Source of the DNA: Verrucomicrobia bacterium UBA1727
Lineage (GTDB): Bacteria; Verrucomicrobiota; Kiritimatiellia; RFP12; UBA1067
DNA: 9,886 bases
NCBI GenBank assembly: GCA_002315875.1
Contig: DCIL01000060.1
Location: 1 to 9,886, forward strand
Direction of reading: 5' to 3'
The position numbers were made by a program, and so were the translations under genes. Position 1 is the stretch's first letter. Each line of letters opens with the position of its first letter. Below the pieces are notes generated by a model that was given only the letters and a program-made list of their open reading frames with translations, did no database searches and was not told where the DNA came from. This document shows positions 6,568 to 9,886 of this stretch, piece after piece.

Positions 6568-9500
6568 TTATCGGGCATTACTTCTGAAAGACCCCTTTTC
6601 CGCCATCGCGAGATTGTTGAGCGCCTGAGCGGTAGCGAGCATGCAGTTGACCCAGGTGTGATAGCGGTCATCCGTCCGCTCGACCCCCTTGATCCACCAC
6701 GTGTTGATGAAACCATCCGATTCCTGCATCCGCGTCGCAGTCGCGCCGAGAGCGCGCGCCTTCGCGAGATAGTCCGGCTTCTTGGTCACGCGCCAGAGCG
6801 CGAGATACGTGTTGATGAAACGGTCCGCCGACGCGTCAATCGGATTGTAGCAGTGATATTGCTCAAGCGCACACGGCGTCATCCAACGCGAATAGGGCAT
6901 GCAGAAATATTCCCACGAGCCGTCATCGCGTCCGTTCGGGGCGGCGCGCTCACCGTAGGGAGGCGTCCACTCGACGAACTGGTCCTCGGAGAAACGAACG
7001 ATCTCCTCGGCCTGGGCGAGACGCGTGGCATCGCCAGGGAAGCGCTCGAGAAGATACGTCGCCGTCTCGCAGGCGGCGTGCTTCGTGAGGTTGGACCAGC
7101 GTGCCGTCGCCGGACGGATATCCTCGAATTGTCCATCCCAGTTCCAGTCCCTAAGCGCGCCCTTCTCAATGAACGCGAAGGCGCGATCTGCAGTAGCGCG
7201 GTATTCCGCCTTGCCTGTCACGCGAAAGAGGTCCTCAAAAAATCCGATCACGCGCTGCGGCTGAAGCCGGTTAGACACATACTCCTTGCCCGTCGCGGCA
7301 TTCTGCAAGAGGAACCACGTGCCGTCCTTTCCCTGAAGTTTCATATAAGTCGCCGCGATGCGCTCGGCCGCCTCCAGGTACTTCGCATCCTTTGTCGCCT
7401 CGTACAGGGTCACGAAGGACGAGCCGCACTGCGCGGGATAGATGAGCATGATGCGGTCCTCCTGTCCGACGAACCGTCCGTACTCGCCACCGTTCGCATA
7501 AGTACGCGTGAAGTACGCGAGCGGTTGACCCGCCGGCACCGACTCCGCGATCAGATAGTCCGCAGCGCGTTTCGCAACCCCAAGGCATTTGTCGCGAAGC
7601 GGCAGATGGTTGCCGCTGAGGTTGTTTGCGTAGCGGACGAGCGCCGAGATCTGCGACGAGAGCATCTTCGACGGATAACCGCTCAGGTAGTAGTCCGGAT
7701 CGGGACGGCCATTGCGGAAAAGATACTTCGTCTGATCCATATTGAGGTAGGCGTCCATCACCCGCATGTACGCAAGCCCGAACGACTTCGTCGCCTGCGG
7801 ATAGCTGTCGTCGAAGGCGGACTTCTTCCAGAACGTGCGCCGTCCCGCCTCGCCCTTCGCCGTTCCGTCCGCCGCAACACCGCGGCAGACGACCGTCACA
7901 TAGCCGACGGGCAGTTCCTTCCAGACCGACTTGAGCGACGCAGTCGGCGTCGGAGCGTCGAACTTCTTGACGCGGTGCCAGTCGTCCGTCACCTCGTAGA
8001 CGTACTTCGCCGCCCCATCGACCGTCTTGAATCCGAAGGCCGGCGCCTCGATGAAGCGCGTCGAAAAACCGTTCCAGAACTCTCCGTTCGGAGCCTGACC
8101 CCACTCGCCAGCGACAGCTGCTTCGGTCCACTTGCCGGGACGACGGCAGATGAGCGTGCGCTGTCCCGCGATCTCAGCATCGAAGATGGTCGCATCGGAC
8201 TTGGCGTCGTAATACTGGATGAGACGGACGCGGTAATCGCGGTCGAGTCCGCGCACTCCGCCAATGACCACGTTTCCTGCACTATCGCGGCGGTAGCGCG
8301 ATCTCTCCGGCGCGCCACCACCGAGGAACGCGGCCTCGCGACGCGAAGGATCAATGGAGAATTTGAAGTCAGGAAGCTTCGATGCGGACTTGAACACGAG
8401 CGAGAACTTCTCGCCGGCGCTGAGAGCGTACTCGCGCGGCGGCACGGGCGGCGCAATCTCCGGAACCCACTTGAGTCCGAGATGTCCGTCAGGATACGAT
8501 ACGACTTCACGGAAGACGAGCCAGCCGCCCCAGCCGTAGAGGTGGTTCAACCAACCGATATAAAGGCGCCGTCCGTCCTTCCAATTGGAAACCATCGGCA
8601 CGCTCAGTCCCTCGTAAAGCGAATCGGGTTCATGCGTCCAATTGACGAAGGACGCCGCCGCGCCCGTCGCCGAATACGCCATATTAGTGAAGCCCTGCAA
8701 CAAGTAGCGGTGTCCGTTCATTTCAAAGAGCGAGGGACAGTCCCCACGGAACGGAAGCTTCGCGTCATGGAGCTTCCAGTCAAGGAGATCGGTCGAGCGG
8801 AAGATGCCGATCGAACCACCGTAACTCGTCACGAGCTCGTAGCGTCCATCAGGAAGATTGTAGACGCTCGGATTCTGCGCATCATTGATGATCACTCCGG
8901 AATTGCGGAAGTGAACGCCGTCCTCGCTGATCGCATAAGTTCCTCCGAGCGGCACGCCCTTGCATTGCGGATAGCGTTTGGAATGCCAACCGAAGGCGAG
9001 GGCGAGTTTTCCATCCTTGAGAAACGGAGTGCCGGTGCCGCAGGTCTGCCAGGTTTCGGTGATCGGGACGGCAAACGGATGCTCGGACCAATGAACGAGA
9101 TCGTCCGACGAAAGATGGGCGAACTGGTGACGTCCCGTACCGTTGCCGCTCATGTGATGACGGCGATCGGAAAGATAGAAAACATGAAGTCGTCCGTTGA
9201 GATACGCTGGCGCGACGTCACCGACCCAGACATTGAAATCAGAGGGTGTCCAGTATTGAATCGATCTTTCGATAGCTCGACTTTCAGTCACACGAGGAAT
9301 CGCATCTGAAGCGGCTCTTCTCGTAAGCGCGGCAGATCTAACGCGAGGAGAACGGACGACTTCCGCGGCATTCGTGGGCACGACGACGGGATAGGCGGGA
9401 ATGGGAAAATCCTCGTCCACGTTCCCCTCGACGCAAATCGCCCAGCGCGGCGGATCGTATTGCAAGATCACGCTGTGGACACCTTCTGCCGACCGCTTGA

Positions 9501-9792
9501 GCAGTCCGAGCGGAATGCCGACGCGCCCCGCCTTCTCGACGATCGTCGCCTCAAGGATGGGACAACTTCCGTCCGCCATGCGGAAATTGAGATAGTTTCC
9601 GCGAGAGCGGTCGTATCCCGCCAACTTCGCATCCGCACCCGCCTGGCGCAACACGAGTTCGGCTGGACCGAACGAATACAGTTTCTCCACTGCGGCCGCG
9701 GGTTTCGTAAGATCAATGTCGAGCCGAACGGTAAACCCGTCACTCTTCGGCATGCACACGGCACAAAACACAATTGCCAAAATACTGTTCAT
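6568..9792 (-). CDS. Exported multidomain glycosidase: GH32/43-like propeller plus six-hairpin barrel (1074 aa)
   Basis: This is a predicted exported glycan-degrading protein whose exact substrate I cannot name. Residues 1-19 are a short hydrophobic leader with little positive charge. Residues 20-135 are a beta-rich N-terminal domain. Residues 180-450 resemble the GH32/GH43 five-bladed propeller: VWVGDVAPAYLNGRLHVFYL at 188-207 occupies the place of the GH32 W-x-N-D-P-N-G motif, making D192 the likely nucleophile. DCPSLFEMNGHRYLL at 351-365 matches the E-C-P acid/base block with Asp for Glu. NPSVYNLPDGRYELV at 307-321 sits where R-D-P is expected. A beta-sandwich (455-600) and a linker follow. 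Residues 660-1065 are helical repeats with aromatic and acidic residues (QEDR at 777-780, NWDGQ near 884), as in six-hairpin glycosidases and epimerases. The start has GGAGG seven bases upstream. Missing canonical residues could mean a different specificity or weaker catalysis. Confidence 0.88.
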   Translation of the reverse strand: MNSILAIVFCAVCMPKSDGFTVRLDIDLTKPAAAVEKLYSFGPAELVLRQAGADAKLAGYDRSRGNYLNFRMADGSCPILEATIVEKAGRVGIPLGLLKRSAEGVHSVILQYDPPRWAICVEGNVDEDFPIPAYPVVVPTNAAEVVRSPRVRSAALTRRAASDAIPRVTESRAIERSIQYWTPSDFNVWVGDVAPAYLNGRLHVFYLSDRRHHMSGNGTGRHQFAHLSSDDLVHWSEHPFAVPITETWQTCGTGTPFLKDGKLALAFGWHSKRYPQCKGVPLGGTYAISEDGVHFRNSGVIINDAQNPSVYNLPDGRYELVTSYGGSIGIFRSTDLLDWKLHDAKLPFRGDCPSLFEMNGHRYLLQGFTNMAYSATGAAASFVNWTHEPDSLYEGLSVPMVSNWKDGRRLYIGWLNHLYGWGGWLVFREVVSYPDGHLGLKWVPEIAPPVPPREYALSAGEKFSLVFKSASKLPDFKFSIDPSRREAAFLGGGAPERSRYRRDSAGNVVIGGVRGLDRDYRVRLIQYYDAKSDATIFDAEIAGQRTLICRRPGKWTEAAVAGEWGQAPNGEFWNGFSTRFIEAPAFGFKTVDGAAKYVYEVTDDWHRVKKFDAPTPTASLKSVWKELPVGYVTVVCRGVAADGTAKGEAGRRTFWKKSAFDDSYPQATKSFGLAYMRVMDAYLNMDQTKYLFRNGRPDPDYYLSGYPSKMLSSQISALVRYANNLSGNHLPLRDKCLGVAKRAADYLIAESVPAGQPLAYFTRTYANGGEYGRFVGQEDRIMLIYPAQCGSSFVTLYEATKDAKYLEAAERIAATYMKLQGKDGTWFLLQNAATGKEYVSNRLQPQRVIGFFEDLFRVTGKAEYRATADRAFAFIEKGALRDWNWDGQFEDIRPATARWSNLTKHAACETATYLLERFPGDATRLAQAEEIVRFSEDQFVEWTPPYGERAAPNGRDDGSWEYFCMPYSRWMTPCALEQYHCYNPIDASADRFINTYLALWRVTKKPDYLAKARALGATATRMQESDGFINTWWIKGVERTDDRYHTWVNCMLATAQALNNLAMAEKGSFRSNAR

Positions 9793-9796
9793 CCTA

Positions 9797-9803
9797 TAAC
9801 CTC
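9797..9803 (-). promoter_or_regulatory. Strong ribosome binding site of the glycosidase gene
   Basis: The minus strand reads TGGAGGTT just before the start; the GGAGG core sits seven bases before the ATG at 9792. This fixes the start and contrasts with the absence of such a site before the PAAR and vgrG genes. Confidence 0.65.
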
Positions 9804-9821
9804 CACATCTATGATGTCAGA

Positions 9822-9830
9822 ATTATACCA
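9822..9830 (-). promoter_or_regulatory. Extended -10 promoter element of the glycosidase gene
   Basis: The minus strand 9830-9822 reads TGGTATAAT, a perfect TGnTATAAT extended -10. A start of transcription about seven bases downstream would give a leader of roughly 20 bases that contains the GGAGG site. The hexamer 17 bases upstream (ATAACT) is a poor -35. A short direct repeat CAGTT-AT-CAGTT (plus strand 9844-9855) covers the -35 region and could be a regulator site, but this is weak. Confidence 0.5.
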
Positions 9831-9858
9831 TATTCAGAAAAGCCAGTTATCAGTTGAA

Positions 9859-9874
9859 ACGCCAAAACAGGCGT
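9859..9874. repeat. Small perfect inverted repeat upstream of the glycosidase promoter
   Basis: ACGCC and GGCGT flank the six-base loop AAAACA, a five-pair stem. On the minus strand only TTTC follows, too short a T run for a convincing terminator of an upstream gene. It could be an operator half-site pair or chance. Confidence 0.25.
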
Positions 9875-9886
9875 GTCGCATTTGAA

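Noticed and set aside
6658..9309. 883-codon open frame on the plus strand, opposite the glycosidase gene
   Set aside because: It is rich in Arg, His and Ile-Arg pairs with no domain pattern; the minus-strand frame has clear glycosidase motifs, a signal-like N-terminus and a good ribosome site. It is a codon-bias shadow.
9859..9874. Rho-independent terminator of a gene to the right
   Set aside because: The stem is only five pairs and the T run is too short on either strand; kept only as an inverted repeat.
1..9886. CRISPR array, tRNA, rRNA, insertion sequence or integrase
   Set aside because: I saw no spaced repeats of suitable length, no cloverleaf-like or rRNA stretches and no transposase or integrase motifs.

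Overview
The window reads as a chromosomal segment of a moderately GC-rich, polysaccharide-using Gram-negative bacterium. Every gene I can support lies on the minus strand, so transcription runs from high to low coordinates. A secreted two-module glycosidase, a glycine-rich exported protein and signal-less collagen-like proteins together suggest the Verrucomicrobiota/Kiritimatiellota/Lentisphaerota group. This is an inference from gene content, because no rRNA or marker gene is present.

Layout in the direction of transcription: 9793-9886 is a short upstream region with an extended -10 promoter. 6568-9792 encodes a 1074-residue predicted exported protein with a GH32/GH43-like five-bladed propeller in front of a six-hairpin (alpha/alpha) barrel. 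A second, perfect extended -10 element starts three bases past its stop codon and opens a compact gene set. The set runs: PAAR-type spike tip (6251-6541), VgrG spike with a long C-terminal extension (3390-6212), a Sec-exported glycine-rich protein (1369-3387), and three collagen-like genes (780-1364, 215-778 and 1-209, the last cut by the window edge). Gaps inside the set are 38, 2 (or 17), 4, 1 and 5 bases, which strongly suggests one transcript.

VgrG and PAAR form the piercing tip of type VI secretion systems and related contractile injection machines, and VgrG is a homotrimer. The three collagen-like proteins have no signal peptide. Each has a short helical N-terminus containing [IFW]-D-[KE]-F, followed by about nine Gly-X-Y triplets. 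The two complete ones continue into a tail with a S-x-S-[IV]-T-G-x-x-F motif and a coiled coil. Similar short [ST]-[IV]-T-G strings occur in the VgrG tail. My main hypothesis is that this is a spike island whose cargo or fibres are trimeric collagen-like proteins, which would be an unusual contractile-injection payload. No sheath, tube, baseplate, ATPase, adaptor or immunity gene is visible here, so the machine itself must be elsewhere if it exists.
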